Part shown: positions 1-9,005 of the stretch, in pieces
Position numbering within the stretch: position 1 is the first letter of the stretch
How the letters are laid out: each line of letters opens with the position of its first letter
NCBI GenBank assembly: GCA_002720865.1
Contig: PBIO01000014.1
Span: forward strand, 682,001-746,000
DNA length: 64,000 bases
Source: Halobacteriovorax sp.
GTDB lineage: Bacteria; Bdellovibrionota; Bacteriovoracia; Bacteriovoracales; Bacteriovoracaceae
Direction of reading: 5' to 3'
Made by a program: the position numbers and the translations under genes
Notes under the pieces: generated by a model
Told to the model about the DNA's origin: nothing
Database searches by the model: none
Seen by the model: only the letters and a program-made list of their open reading frames with translations

Positions 1-250
1 CGTTTATATGCTTTGGTTTTGAGATAGAAACTGGCTTTTCCTTTTTCTGAACAACAGTTCTCTTAGATTTCTCAAAAAGTTTTTTTGGTATTTTTTTGTT
101 AATTTCCTCAACCTTTTTTACAAGCTTCGCTTGATTTTCAGGAAAGGGATACTGGCGCAGTACAATGGGATCGGGGTTTCTTTTTTTCCAAACTAGGAAC
201 ACCAAAAGGGCGATTGCGAGTACTGTGGCTATAGGGAGAAGCTTTTTCAT
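1..250 (-). CDS. Partial membrane-anchored protein of unknown function (5' end only)
   Basis: An open frame starts at ATG 250-248 and runs off the left edge of the window, giving 83 codons without a stop. It opens with MKKLLPIATVLAIALLVFLV, a short basic start followed by one hydrophobic helix. There is no signal-peptidase site, so this is probably a membrane anchor. A lysine-rich, proline-containing stretch follows. The gene is divergent from the large secreted protein starting at 418. I do not recognise a family, and the C-terminal part lies outside the window. The coding call rests on the typical N-terminus and uninterrupted frame; the ribosome binding site is weak. Confidence 0.6.
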   Translation of the reverse strand, partial: MKKLLPIATVLAIALLVFLVWKKRNPDPIVLRQYPFPENQAKLVKKVEEINKKIPKKLFEKSKRTVVQKKEKPVSISKPKHIN

Positions 251-417
251 TATTGTAATCTTTTATCCTAGGATGAATAATGACAATAAAAATAAACCTC
301 GTCAAATAAAGCTAGTAATATTAAATACTTAGTTGCTTGTAATTTCTTCACAAGAATAGCTTTTTTTACTCATTAGGCTAGTCTCCCCCTCTATATACCA
401 GTATCAAGTTGGAACTT

Positions 418-3400
418 ATGAAAACTCTTTTTCTACTACTAATTTTAGTCACTACAGGCTTAAACGCCTACTCCTATGAATCAAACTCAGAAGGTAAAGT
501 TACTGCAAAACACGATCAAGAATTTCAAAAAAAGTTGGATAAATATTTTTATACAAATAAATCCTTAGATATTAGAAAACTAGAAAATATAATTAAAACA
601 ACGACTCAGAAGAGAGACGGGATAAGAAACTCTGTGTTTCTATACGAGAAGACTCGTTATATCGAAAAATATCATTTATCAGATGCTGAAGCGACCAAAA
701 AAGCTAATAAAAGAATAGCTAAAAATAAAACCATTCTTTTCGCCTTTGATTTGGTGATTGAAAAATCAAAAAAGCTTCTAAGAAAAAATAAAATACTTAC
801 AGAACGTCAAATTATGGATGAGGCCTCAGATATCCTGATGTTTTTGTCAGCCACCAATACGGTTAAAAACTTTACAATCTCTTGGGAAATTACAGAAAGG
901 CTAAGTGATGTTATTCGTAATTTTTATAAGTTAAAGTTAGATGACTCGGCGGAGTTACAGGCCTCTAACTTAATTGATGCCAATAATAATTTTCTTTCTC
1001 AAAAAGATTTAACGGAACATAGAAAAAATGGAGGAGATCTATCTGAGCTAAATCCTCCAGATAGTGCTTTTTGGCAAAATAACAAAGTTGAAAAGTATGA
1101 CCCTTTTAAAGAAAAGTATAGAGGTAAAAAGATTTTCCCTAAAAAAGATGTGACTTTTCATTACGAAAGATTTGGTAAAGGTGCTGTTAAAATTAAAGCC
1201 TTCTACAATGAAATGGATGAAGGGGAACTAAAAGAAAGAGATGTTACGATTAAACTTGGTAAAGAAGTAAACTCTCAACTTTTTTCAGCTCATTTAGCTA
1301 GGGCCGTTGGATACCCTGCTATTCCAATGGTTTTTAGAAAAAACTTAAAATTAAATATTGGAAAGCTCACTTATCAGCAATTTATTTCTTCTTGGAAAGA
1401 AAATCATGGGAATGGGGATTTTAATCCAAGCGGTCTTTTTAAATATGATAGAGAAACCAATACAGTAATCCTTAAGGAATGCTTTTTAGAAGTCTATCCA
1501 AAAACAGGAAAGAAGTACGCTAAGCTTGGACCTTTCCGTTCTGGTAGAAACGGTTTTAGAAATAGACGAGAGTACCGTGCCCTTATCTTATACATGGCCA
1601 TGGTTGGAGCCTCAGATACAGGCGATAGAAATATTCGAGTTGATGCCTATAAGGATAAAAAAACTAAAGAGTGGAAGCCTCTTTATTTTATGAATGATAC
1701 TGGTTATTCCATGGGAACTTGGTATTCCGGCTTTAATCCATTAGTAGTAAATCAATATGTTGATAAAGTAGTCTGGGATAAAGGTGATAAAGTATGGTTA
1801 ACCTATTTCCAGCAGGGACCAAACCCGAAAACCTTTAGAACAGTTACGGCCACAGATATTAAATGGCTTGCTAGAAGATATGCAAGATTAAGTCATGAAC
1901 AAATTCTAAATATGGGACTTTCTGCCGGAATTCCTAATTATTTAGCAGAGCTATATGCAGAAAAAATTAAAAGAAGAATTAATGGTCTTATAAAGGCTTT
2001 TGATCTTAAGAAAAAAGAACTTCCAATAATTTCTTATAAAGAATTAAGTCAAAAATATCCAAAACAAATCAACGAAAAAGGAAAGCTTAAAGATGAAGCG
2101 GATGACGTTGAGGATCGCGTAACTTGGTATAACGGATTTAGAGAAACATTAGGCGAGATTGTAACAGTTAATGGAACAAATCTTATCACTTCAACTTTAA
2201 ATAATATTTTAAGCCTAAACTTTGATCTACTAAATGTGGGAACACTTTATAATTTAGGAGATATGCGCTATGGAGAATTCAAGCTTGGCACTAGTCGTCT
2301 CGTAAATATAAATATCCACCACGGTGAAGGGCAGCGTCGTTTTATTGTGGAAGATTCCTATAATTTAAGTATCCCTATTGGTTATTTTACAAAAAAAGGA
2401 CATGAGGTTGGAGATCATATCGATCTTTCTCTTCCCCTTGGTTTTAATATTAACTATACGTTTAAGTTTTATCATTCTTATCCAACTCTAAAAGAGGCTT
2501 CGAAAGCCAAATTCTTTAGGCGTTTCAATCCTTGGGTTGTGGCCGATATTAAAGAAAACTTAAAGGTTGGAGAAACGATTCATATAAAGAAGTCCCTAGG
2601 AACAACTGTTGGTGGGATTAATATTGATCTTAGTGAAGATGTAAATGCCTCATTAAATCTTTTAAAATTCACTAAGCTTTCTTTAAAAGAAGTTTACCTT
2701 CAAAGCTATTCAAAAAATGTTCTTGAGGCGGTGGTTGTTGATAATAAAATTAATTCATTAACGTCGGGTTTTAATGCTTCATTTTATATTGGGCTTGGAA
2801 TGAATGCTGGGAAGTCATGGAGTGATAAAACTTATAAGTACTTCAATTTTGAATTTGATAAAGCTCCCGTTGATGTAAATCAGCAAGTTTTTGAGGCCAT
2901 TGTAGATGATAGTAAGAGTATTGAATCCGTACAAAGATCAAATAATATTGTAGTTCATGAAAGATCTGAACATACCTTTAAAAATTCTCATTTTCTTGTT
3001 TGGAGATATGGCTCATCTAGAGGAAGTGGAGAAATAGAGTTTAATGCTAGAGATACTGAGACATCTGACTCAGGGATTTACTCAGAAGATGAAAAATCAA
3101 TTGTCGTTAATAACGAAAAGAGAAAAATCTTAACAGCATCTCATTCTTGGCAAAGATCAAGAGCTCTTTCAGATATTTGGAATGATGAAATGGAAGCTGG
3201 CGGTTTAGAAGCTGTATTAAACTTTTTCTTTGGGTATTTAAATGAAGGAAAAAGTTTTAGGGTTTCATCAATTGCTTTGATTGAAAATGACGAGATTGAA
3301 GAGTTAGAATTGAAAATTTCACATCATAGAAAGGATGATTATGCGACTTTAAAAGAGTACGACCGAGAGTTCATTAAATACTTTGAAAAGAAAGTAGGAG

Positions 3401-3885
3401 AGAAGAACTACTTTAGCTTTAAGCTACCTAAAGAGGTAAAGCATTTGAGCCCTATTAGCGCGACTCAAAACTGGCAAATTGGAAAAGAGGGGATTAAAGA
3501 GCTGATCGCTAACTTAAAGAAAGCGAAAAATCTAAAAATTTGTACCATTCTTTGTAAGAGGCGTTTAAAGAAATACGACGAAGCAAAGAATGCTAAAGAA
3601 AAGCTAAGACAGCTGGTTAAGCTTGTAAAAAACCTAACAAAAAAGAACGGAAGAAAAACATCTAACCTTAGAAAACTAATCTCAGATAAGAACCTATGGA
3701 TTGTGACTAGGATTAATAATGTCTTCAATTCAGCCATTCCAATTACCTTTCAAAGAGGAATGGACTTGTATGGAAAAGAGATTGGATCACATCAAGGTGA
3801 GGATATCTTTAGAAGGTTAAATGCTAAGTATAACTTAAGCCCTTTTATTGACTTAGGTGTTAGTAAATCCACCTATTTTAGATAA
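418..3885 (+). CDS. Large secreted protein with kinase-like motifs
   Basis: This 1155-residue protein begins with a clear signal peptide (MKTLFLLLILVTTGLNA). I prefer ATG 418 over the in-frame TTG at 409 because it places the basic residue at the N-terminus. Residues 275-300 contain KLGKEVNSQLFSAHLARAVG, and residues 394-434 contain GASDTGDRN followed about 20 residues later by FMNDTGYSMG. Seen in order, these resemble a kinase-type lysine/glutamate N-lobe, then an aspartate/asparagine catalytic loop and a metal-binding Asp, as in HipA-, PI4K- or CotH-like folds. The C-terminal 550 residues are rich in alternating hydrophobic residues (beta-type), with a lysine-rich stretch near 1030-1085. 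No neighbour suggests a pathway. The gene ends at a strong bidirectional terminator. The kinase relation is inferred from motifs only; the gene itself is secure. Confidence 0.8.
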   Translation: MKTLFLLLILVTTGLNAYSYESNSEGKVTAKHDQEFQKKLDKYFYTNKSLDIRKLENIIKTTTQKRDGIRNSVFLYEKTRYIEKYHLSDAEATKKANKRIAKNKTILFAFDLVIEKSKKLLRKNKILTERQIMDEASDILMFLSATNTVKNFTISWEITERLSDVIRNFYKLKLDDSAELQASNLIDANNNFLSQKDLTEHRKNGGDLSELNPPDSAFWQNNKVEKYDPFKEKYRGKKIFPKKDVTFHYERFGKGAVKIKAFYNEMDEGELKERDVTIKLGKEVNSQLFSAHLARAVGYPAIPMVFRKNLKLNIGKLTYQQFISSWKENHGNGDFNPSGLFKYDRETNTVILKECFLEVYPKTGKKYAKLGPFRSGRNGFRNRREYRALILYMAMVGASDTGDRNIRVDAYKDKKTKEWKPLYFMNDTGYSMGTWYSGFNPLVVNQYVDKVVWDKGDKVWLTYFQQGPNPKTFRTVTATDIKWLARRYARLSHEQILNMGLSAGIPNYLAELYAEKIKRRINGLIKAFDLKKKELPIISYKELSQKYPKQINEKGKLKDEADDVEDRVTWYNGFRETLGEIVTVNGTNLITSTLNNILSLNFDLLNVGTLYNLGDMRYGEFKLGTSRLVNINIHHGEGQRRFIVEDSYNLSIPIGYFTKKGHEVGDHIDLSLPLGFNINYTFKFYHSYPTLKEASKAKFFRRFNPWVVADIKENLKVGETIHIKKSLGTTVGGINIDLSEDVNASLNLLKFTKLSLKEVYLQSYSKNVLEAVVVDNKINSLTSGFNASFYIGLGMNAGKSWSDKTYKYFNFEFDKAPVDVNQQVFEAIVDDSKSIESVQRSNNIVVHERSEHTFKNSHFLVWRYGSSRGSGEIEFNARDTETSDSGIYSEDEKSIVVNNEKRKILTASHSWQRSRALSDIWNDEMEAGGLEAVLNFFFGYLNEGKSFRVSSIALIENDEIEELELKISHHRKDDYATLKEYDREFIKYFEKKVGEKNYFSFKLPKEVKHLSPISATQNWQIGKEGIKELIANLKKAKNLKICTILCKRRLKKYDEAKNAKEKLRQLVKLVKNLTKKNGRKTSNLRKLISDKNLWIVTRINNVFNSAIPITFQRGMDLYGKEIGSHQGEDIFRRLNAKYNLSPFIDLGVSKSTYFR

Positions 3886-3915
3886 AAAAAAAGCCAGTCT
3901 TTCGACTGGCCTTTT
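3886..3915. terminator. Bidirectional intrinsic terminator
   Basis: GCCAGTC (3893-3899), a TTTC loop and GACTGGC (3904-3910) form a 7-bp stem. It is flanked by an A-run on the left and CTTTTATT on the right, so it serves both the secreted-protein gene (plus) and hppA (minus), which converge here. The U-tract is longer on the hppA side. Confidence 0.85.
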
Positions 3916-3940
3916 ATTCTTATTTAATTAATTTATTTTA

Positions 3941-5941
3941 TTAAAGTAGTGGAGCGATAACTAGAGCAACAATACTCATTAGCTTCACTAGGATGTTCAT
4001 GGCAGGACCAGAAGTATCCTTGAACGGGTCACCTACAGTGTCACCAGTAACAGCTGCTTTGTGAGCTTCTGTACCTTTCTTTTCACCTTCGATATGACCT
4101 TGTTCGATTGCTTTCTTAGCGTTATCCCAAGCACCACCGGCGTTTGACATAAATAGAGCAAGAAGAACACCAGTAACAGTAGCGCCACCAAGCATTCCGC
4201 CTAGACCTTCTTTACCAAGAACAAATCCAACAACTACTGGAGCAAGAATTGCTGTTACACCAGGAAGAACCATTTCTCTAAGAGAAGCGTTCGTGGCGAT
4301 TGCAATACATCTTTCAGTATCTGGTTTACCAGTTCCTTCCATAATTCCTGGAATTTCTTTGAACTGACGTCTAACTTCTTCAACCATTTCCTGAGCAGCT
4401 GCACCAACTGAACTCATTGTGTTAGCACCAACAAAGAATGGAAGTGTACCACCAATGAAAAGACCGATAACAACTTTTGGGTTCATGATATTAATTACAT
4501 CAAGTCCAACAGCAGTTGAGTAAGCAGAGAACATAGCAAGAGCTGTAAGAGCAGCAGAACCAATGGCAAAACCTTTACCAACAGCAGCTGTCGTGTTTCC
4601 GATAGCATCTAGCCCGTCAGTAATAGCTCTAACTTCAGGTCCAAGCTCAGACATCTCGGCAATACCACCGGCATTGTCAGAAATTGGTCCGTAAGCATCA
4701 ACAGTCATTGTTACACCAGTTGTAGCAAGCATACCAACAGCAGCAATACCAATTCCGTAAAGTCCAGCGAACTGGTTAGCGAAATAGATACCTAGTGAAA
4801 TAAGAAGGATTGGTGGAACAGTTGAGTACATACCAACCGCGATACCTGCGATGATGTTTGTGGCAGGACCAGTTTTTCCGGCTTCTGCAATTTTCTTAAC
4901 TGGACCAAATTCACCAGCAGTATAGTATTCAGTAGCAAGACCAATAAAGAGACCAACTAGTGAACCAAGAACCATGGCGTAAAAAGGACCCATAGCATAT
5001 GGAAAAACTGTGAAGGCCATTGCTTTAACGGCAACATATGAACCAGCGAAAAGACCGATGATTCCAACAACTGGAGCAAGTCTTAGTGCCCAGGCAGGAT
5101 CAACACCTTTGAGAAGGTTCATTGAAAGGATTCCTAGAACAGAAGCTAGAAGTCCAATTGAGATAACAACTAGAGGTAGGAAAACGGCACCAGAGTCAGC
5201 AGCAAAGCTTGATCCGATAAACATAGTAGCGATAACTGAACCAACATATGATTCAAAGATATCAGCACCCATACCAGCAGTATCACCTACGTTGTCACCA
5301 ACGTTATCAGCAATAGTTGCAGGGTTACGAGGATCATCTTCTGGGATACCAGCTTCAACTTTACCAACAAGGTCAGCACCAACATCAGCGGCTTTAGTGT
5401 AGATACCACCACCAACTCTAGCAAAAAGAGCAATAGATGAAGCACCCATGGCAAAACCGTTAAGAGCTTCAAGAGTTGAGGCACCGGCTAAAAATTTATA
5501 AAGAAGAGCAACACCGATAAGACCGACTGAAGCAACACACATACCCATTACTGAACCACCGTAAAAAGCAACTGAAAGAGCTTTACCTTGTCCAGATTGA
5601 GCAGCAGCTTCTGCTGTTCTTACGTTTGCCTTAGTAGCGGCTTTCATTCCAATCCATCCACAGAACATAGATGCAAGTGCACCAGTGATGTAACAGATGG
5701 CAGTGTTAGCGCCTAGCTTTACAAAAAGTAGACCCGTAACAACGGCTAGGAAAACGAGAAGGATTGAATATTCCTTCTTGAGAAAAGTCATTGAACCTGA
5801 CTCGATTAGACCAGCAATTCCGGTCATCTTGGCATTACCTGCCGGTTGCTTAACAACCCATGCATATGTGGCTAGGGCAAATAAAAATCCCAAGGCACCG
5901 ATGTATGGACTAAAAGCCAAAAACGATTGTGTTGATTCCAT
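3941..5941 (-). CDS. hppA: Membrane-bound ion-translocating pyrophosphatase
   Basis: This 666-residue polytopic protein hydrolyses cytoplasmic pyrophosphate and couples this to pumping H+ (or Na+) across the inner membrane. The signature [11 protein letters not shown] lies at residues 186-196, followed by EDDPRN and DNVGDNVGD (212-220), the Mg-PPi binding acids. A second acidic cluster, [12 protein letters not shown], lies near the C-terminus, and the whole length is in hydrophobic helices. At residues 448-460 the sequence reads [13 protein letters not shown]. An alanine at this site, where K+-independent enzymes carry lysine, is typical of the K+-dependent subfamily. A good AAGGAG site precedes the ATG. 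The gene stands alone, divergent from murJ. Length and motifs match the family; the ion pumped cannot be read safely from sequence alone. Confidence 0.97.
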   Translation of the reverse strand: MESTQSFLAFSPYIGALGFLFALATYAWVVKQPAGNAKMTGIAGLIESGSMTFLKKEYSILLVFLAVVTGLLFVKLGANTAICYITGALASMFCGWIGMKAATKANVRTAEAAAQSGQGKALSVAFYGGSVMGMCVASVGLIGVALLYKFLAGASTLEALNGFAMGASSIALFARVGGGIYTKAADVGADLVGKVEAGIPEDDPRNPATIADNVGDNVGDTAGMGADIFESYVGSVIATMFIGSSFAADSGAVFLPLVVISIGLLASVLGILSMNLLKGVDPAWALRLAPVVGIIGLFAGSYVAVKAMAFTVFPYAMGPFYAMVLGSLVGLFIGLATEYYTAGEFGPVKKIAEAGKTGPATNIIAGIAVGMYSTVPPILLISLGIYFANQFAGLYGIGIAAVGMLATTGVTMTVDAYGPISDNAGGIAEMSELGPEVRAITDGLDAIGNTTAAVGKGFAIGSAALTALAMFSAYSTAVGLDVINIMNPKVVIGLFIGGTLPFFVGANTMSSVGAAAQEMVEEVRRQFKEIPGIMEGTGKPDTERCIAIATNASLREMVLPGVTAILAPVVVGFVLGKEGLGGMLGGATVTGVLLALFMSNAGGAWDNAKKAIEQGHIEGEKKGTEAHKAAVTGDTVGDPFKDTSGPAMNILVKLMSIVALVIAPLL

Positions 5942-5980
5942 TTTGGAGCGTCTCCTTCTAATGAGTGTTATAATTTCCTA

Positions 5981-5998
5981 AAAAGGTAATTTCCTTTT
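5981..5998. promoter_or_regulatory. Small palindrome in the hppA/murJ divergent promoter region
   Basis: AAAAGG (5981-5986) and CCTTTT (5993-5998) flank a 6-base spacer in the 146-base divergent intergenic region. A TATAAT hexamer for the murJ direction lies directly after it at 6001-6006, but no convincing -35 box precedes it. The palindrome could be an operator or chance in AT-rich DNA. Confidence 0.25.
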
Positions 5999-6087
5999 AC
6001 TATAATGAACGGTAGTCGAGAAAAATTATCATATACTTGAGAGAGCGTAAAACCTTTTCAGCTCCTCCAGGTAAGGGAAGTTAGTCG

Positions 6088-7659
6088 TTGGGCGCAGAGC
6101 AAAATTCAACTAAAAAAGTTTTGAAGTCTTCGGCCAAGATGGCCGTGGCAACTTTTAGTAGTCGTATCCTTGGCCTTGTGCGTGAACAAGTTATGGCAGC
6201 TACTTTTGGCGCTAGCGGTATCACAGATGCTTTTACAATCGCTTACCGTGTTCCCAATATGCTTAGAGATCTTTTTGCCGAAGGGGCTTTCTCTTCAGCA
6301 TTCGTGCCTATCTTTACGGAAGCGAAGTTAAAAAATGAGGACGAGGCTAGACGATTATTATGGTCCCTCTTTGTATTGCTGGGAAGCATTACGTTATTTT
6401 TATCCATAGGAATCTTTTTTTTCGCGGATCCCATCGTTCATTTTTTTACTAACGAGAAATTTACCAGCGACCCTGAGAGGCTTAATCTTACAATAAATTT
6501 AGTTAAGATCATGTCCCCGTTCTTAGTTTTTATTTCCCTGGCGGCTTTATTTATGGGGGCCCTAAACTCCCTTAAAATCTTCTTTGTTCCGTCCTTGGCT
6601 CCAGCCTTTTTTAATATAGTCATGATCGCTTCAATAGTAAGCCTACCGGCCCTATTAAAAGATAGTGGGATTCATCCAGTCTACTGTCTTGGTATTGGTG
6701 TTTTAGTAGGGGGCTTTGTTCAAATGGCCATCCAACTTCCTATTCTATTTAAGCAAGCCTATGGTCCAAAAGGACCTTTAACTTTTGTGAATAGTTATAC
6801 AAAAAGAATTATCCATAGAGTTGGCATTGGAACTATTGGAATTGCAGCAACCCAGATTAATGTTTTAATCAATACGATACTCGCAACAGGAACCGTGATT
6901 GGCGCTGTTTCTTGGCTTACTTATGCCTTCAGGCTTTTTCAATTTCCCGTAGGGATTTTGTCTGTTTCAATTGCTGGATCAAACCTCGTTCACTTTAGTG
7001 ATGCTTGGAAATCTGGAGAAAAAGAACGGGCCGTAAATCTTCTATCCACGAGTTATTTTTTATCATTTCTTGTTATAGCCCCGGCCTTTGCTCTTTTATT
7101 TGCAATGGGAGAGGCAACTGTTCATTTAGTTTTTGAGCGAGGGGCATTTGATGCCACCGACTCAGCTATGACAGGAATTGCCCTTAAGTATTATTTATTC
7201 GGGCTTCCTTTTTATGGTCTTTATAAGATTTTTGCTCCAACTTTTTTTACTTTAGATAGACCTAAGATTCCGGTCTTTATTTCAGTAGGATCTATTATTT
7301 TTAATATCGTTTTTTGTGTAAGTCTGGTTCCTATCTATGGATTTAAGATCCTTGCTCTTGGAACCAGCGTCTCAATGTTCTTAAATTCCACGGCCCAATC
7401 AATTTTCTTAAGAAAGTATTTAGAACTTCCAGGAAGTTTCTTTTTTAATCGAAGAGTAGGGAAGACCATCATCGGGGGAGCATTGTGTTATTTAACGGCC
7501 TCATATTTAGTGTCCGTTTTACCCCTTACAACCGGGGCTTTTTATAGCAAGATCTCGTATTTTTGTTTAACCGGCTTAGCAGGTGCAGCAACATATTTTT
7601 TAGTGATGGCCATATTTGGAGAATTAAATCCAATTCTTCGTCTAATAAAACGCAGGTAG
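6088..7659 (+). CDS. murJ: Lipid II flippase MurJ
   Basis: This 523-residue polytopic inner membrane protein of the MOP/MVF superfamily moves lipid II across the membrane for peptidoglycan synthesis. Early residues SRILGLVREQVMAATFGAS and the downstream ITDAFTIAYRVPNMLRDLFA, AEGAFSSAFVPIF are the classic MurJ N-terminal signature. The protein continues in about 14 hydrophobic helices, with a charged loop (VFERGAFDATDSAMT) typical of the family. I chose TTG 6088 because AAGGGAAG precedes it at a suitable distance and the next ATG (6139) would remove part of the conserved start. Size matches the usual 510-530 residues. The gene is monocistronic. Confidence 0.95.
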   Translation: MGAEQNSTKKVLKSSAKMAVATFSSRILGLVREQVMAATFGASGITDAFTIAYRVPNMLRDLFAEGAFSSAFVPIFTEAKLKNEDEARRLLWSLFVLLGSITLFLSIGIFFFADPIVHFFTNEKFTSDPERLNLTINLVKIMSPFLVFISLAALFMGALNSLKIFFVPSLAPAFFNIVMIASIVSLPALLKDSGIHPVYCLGIGVLVGGFVQMAIQLPILFKQAYGPKGPLTFVNSYTKRIIHRVGIGTIGIAATQINVLINTILATGTVIGAVSWLTYAFRLFQFPVGILSVSIAGSNLVHFSDAWKSGEKERAVNLLSTSYFLSFLVIAPAFALLFAMGEATVHLVFERGAFDATDSAMTGIALKYYLFGLPFYGLYKIFAPTFFTLDRPKIPVFISVGSIIFNIVFCVSLVPIYGFKILALGTSVSMFLNSTAQSIFLRKYLELPGSFFFNRRVGKTIIGGALCYLTASYLVSVLPLTTGAFYSKISYFCLTGLAGAATYFLVMAIFGELNPILRLIKRR

Positions 7660-7770
7660 TCTTTAATAAACTCCTAAGAAATTAAGAAGTTGCTTGTGGT
7701 ATGCCCGAGGTTTGATATAGACTATAAGAGAATTTTAATATGCGCCTCGCATTGAATAGGGGTTTACCTA

Positions 7771-8226
7771 ATGAAAACGGATTTTGAGACACTCAAAGCC
7801 CTCGCACTATACACAATCGATCACCTTAAGGAAAAGGGGATGATTGATTTTGAAATATCAACTCGTGAAGTGTTGATTGAAGCAATGGCAACAGAGTTTG
7901 GTGTTTGCTTTTCAACTGACGAAGATATTCGCGACCAAGCTATCGAAGAAGTCGAAGATAAAATGGGAGTAGATAATCTTCCAGACGACGTAACTGAATC
8001 AGAAATGTTTAACCACGCTAGAAAAGAAATCATCAAAGGTTTTAGCGGGGAGAATATTGGTGGTCTTTACCTTGTTGAATCACTTCACCAAATCGCTCAT
8101 AGAATGACTAAGTTTCTTTTAGATTCTGAACATATTGAAGATGTGTTTGGTACTGATGAAGAACTAGTTACTTTTTTAGTTTCTGTGATCAGATCATTTA
8201 ATCCAAAGCGCGAGACTAGAGATTAG
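7771..8226 (+). CDS. Acidic cytoplasmic protein, DUF507-like
   Basis: This 151-residue soluble, acidic, alpha-helical protein has no signal peptide. Two halves look alike in plan: ALYTIDHLKEKGMIDFEIS near the N-terminus, and QIAHRMTKFLLDSEHIED near the C-terminus. That pattern of a helix ending in 'L..kG.Ie.e' recalls the DUF507 proteins of delta-proteobacteria and relatives, whose function is not known. The family match is from memory of the pattern, not from a search. An AGGGG sequence precedes the ATG. The gene is convergent with the next gene, six bases away. Confidence 0.85.
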   Translation: MKTDFETLKALALYTIDHLKEKGMIDFEISTREVLIEAMATEFGVCFSTDEDIRDQAIEEVEDKMGVDNLPDDVTESEMFNHARKEIIKGFSGENIGGLYLVESLHQIAHRMTKFLLDSEHIEDVFGTDEELVTFLVSVIRSFNPKRETRD

Positions 8227-8230
8227 TCTC
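8212..8230. terminator. Stem-loop across the stop codon between convergent genes
   Basis: GAGACTA (8212-8218) and TAGTCTC (8224-8230) form a 7-bp stem with a 5-base loop. The TAG stop of the plus-strand gene is part of the stem. No U-tract follows on either side, so it may be a weak or factor-assisted terminator, or a 3'-end stabilising hairpin. Confidence 0.4.
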
Positions 8231-8232
8231 TC

Positions 8233-8811
8233 CTAGATTATTTCTGGCGAAATCATTTCAAAATTAATGACAGCTTCCTCGAAGAAAGGACCTTCGATAC
8301 CGCCGTTTAATACGCCACTTCTACTTGAGCAAAAAAGACATTCCTTGGAATTAATATTTCTAATAAGTACGCCATCAAAATAAACTCTTTCGATTTCATT
8401 CTCTGTTGCAGTCCCTTCAATTCGTACAATTTCTAATTTACCTTCACCAACATATTTATTTTTTTTAAAGTCAGTAGGGTTGTAAATCACACTGGAGTCC
8501 TGATCAAAGATTAAGCCGAGCTCTTTTATTTTTTCTTTAAATAATTTTTCAAGGGGAGTTTGTGATTCGTCTATAAAGGAAGTGAACTTAGCAATCCAGT
8601 CATAACGAGTATCTTTTCTTTCAAAGCTAACGAGGTTTTTTTCATCGAGGGTTTTTGTCCACCAACGGGGAACCATAAATCGCAGACCATGAAACTCAAA
8701 CGTAACGGCCGTTTTCAAATAATCATTTTTTTCATTTTTAATGGCGTACATTGTATAGGCCCCTAAAAAAAGAAGTCCTATAATGATGAGCCACTCAAAG
8801 AGCTCTCCCAT
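8233..8811 (-). CDS. Single-pass membrane protein of unknown function
   Basis: This 192-residue protein starts with MGELFEWLIIIGLLFLGAYT, one transmembrane helix with a short N-terminal tail, followed by a soluble domain of about 165 residues. The soluble part contains FEFHGLRFMVPRWW and later ECLFCSSRSG, a CxxC-type pair that could bind metal or form a disulfide. I recognise no family. A GAGG-type site precedes the ATG. It converges with the DUF507-like gene and is divergent from the glycine-rich protein gene. Confidence 0.8.
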   Translation of the reverse strand: MGELFEWLIIIGLLFLGAYTMYAIKNEKNDYLKTAVTFEFHGLRFMVPRWWTKTLDEKNLVSFERKDTRYDWIAKFTSFIDESQTPLEKLFKEKIKELGLIFDQDSSVIYNPTDFKKNKYVGEGKLEIVRIEGTATENEIERVYFDGVLIRNINSKECLFCSSRSGVLNGGIEGPFFEEAVINFEMISPEII

Positions 8812-8907
8812 GCCTCTAATGTATAGGCTAGAGCTATCTTTTTGAAGGAAAAAGCTGCCATTTTTATAAACAATTTCAATGGGTTATGGACTTTATTGAA
8901 TTCTCGT

Positions 8908-8935
8908 TAAAGTTTGTTCAGAAATGTTCCGAAAT
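8908..8935 (+). promoter_or_regulatory. Possible FliA (sigma-28) promoter for the glycine-rich protein
   Basis: TAAAGTTT at 8908-8915 is an exact match to the sigma-28 -35 consensus. TCCGAAAT at 8928-8935 matches five of eight positions of GCCGATAA, with a spacing of 12 instead of 11. The start codon follows at 9006. The imperfect -10 box keeps this tentative. Confidence 0.35.
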
Positions 8936-9005
8936 GACGAATGATATAGAACCTACAACGCATAGGTAGTGAGAGTAAGTCGTTGATAGATATTGGAGAA
9001 CAGTC

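Noticed and set aside
3465-3737. 90-codon minus-strand frame opposite the large secreted protein
   Set aside because: Phe/Leu-rich antisense of Lys/Glu codons, with no start site; a shadow of the real gene.
7771-8811. Possible toxin-antitoxin pair in the two small convergent genes
   Set aside because: They are convergent, not co-transcribed, and neither resembles a known toxin or antitoxin.
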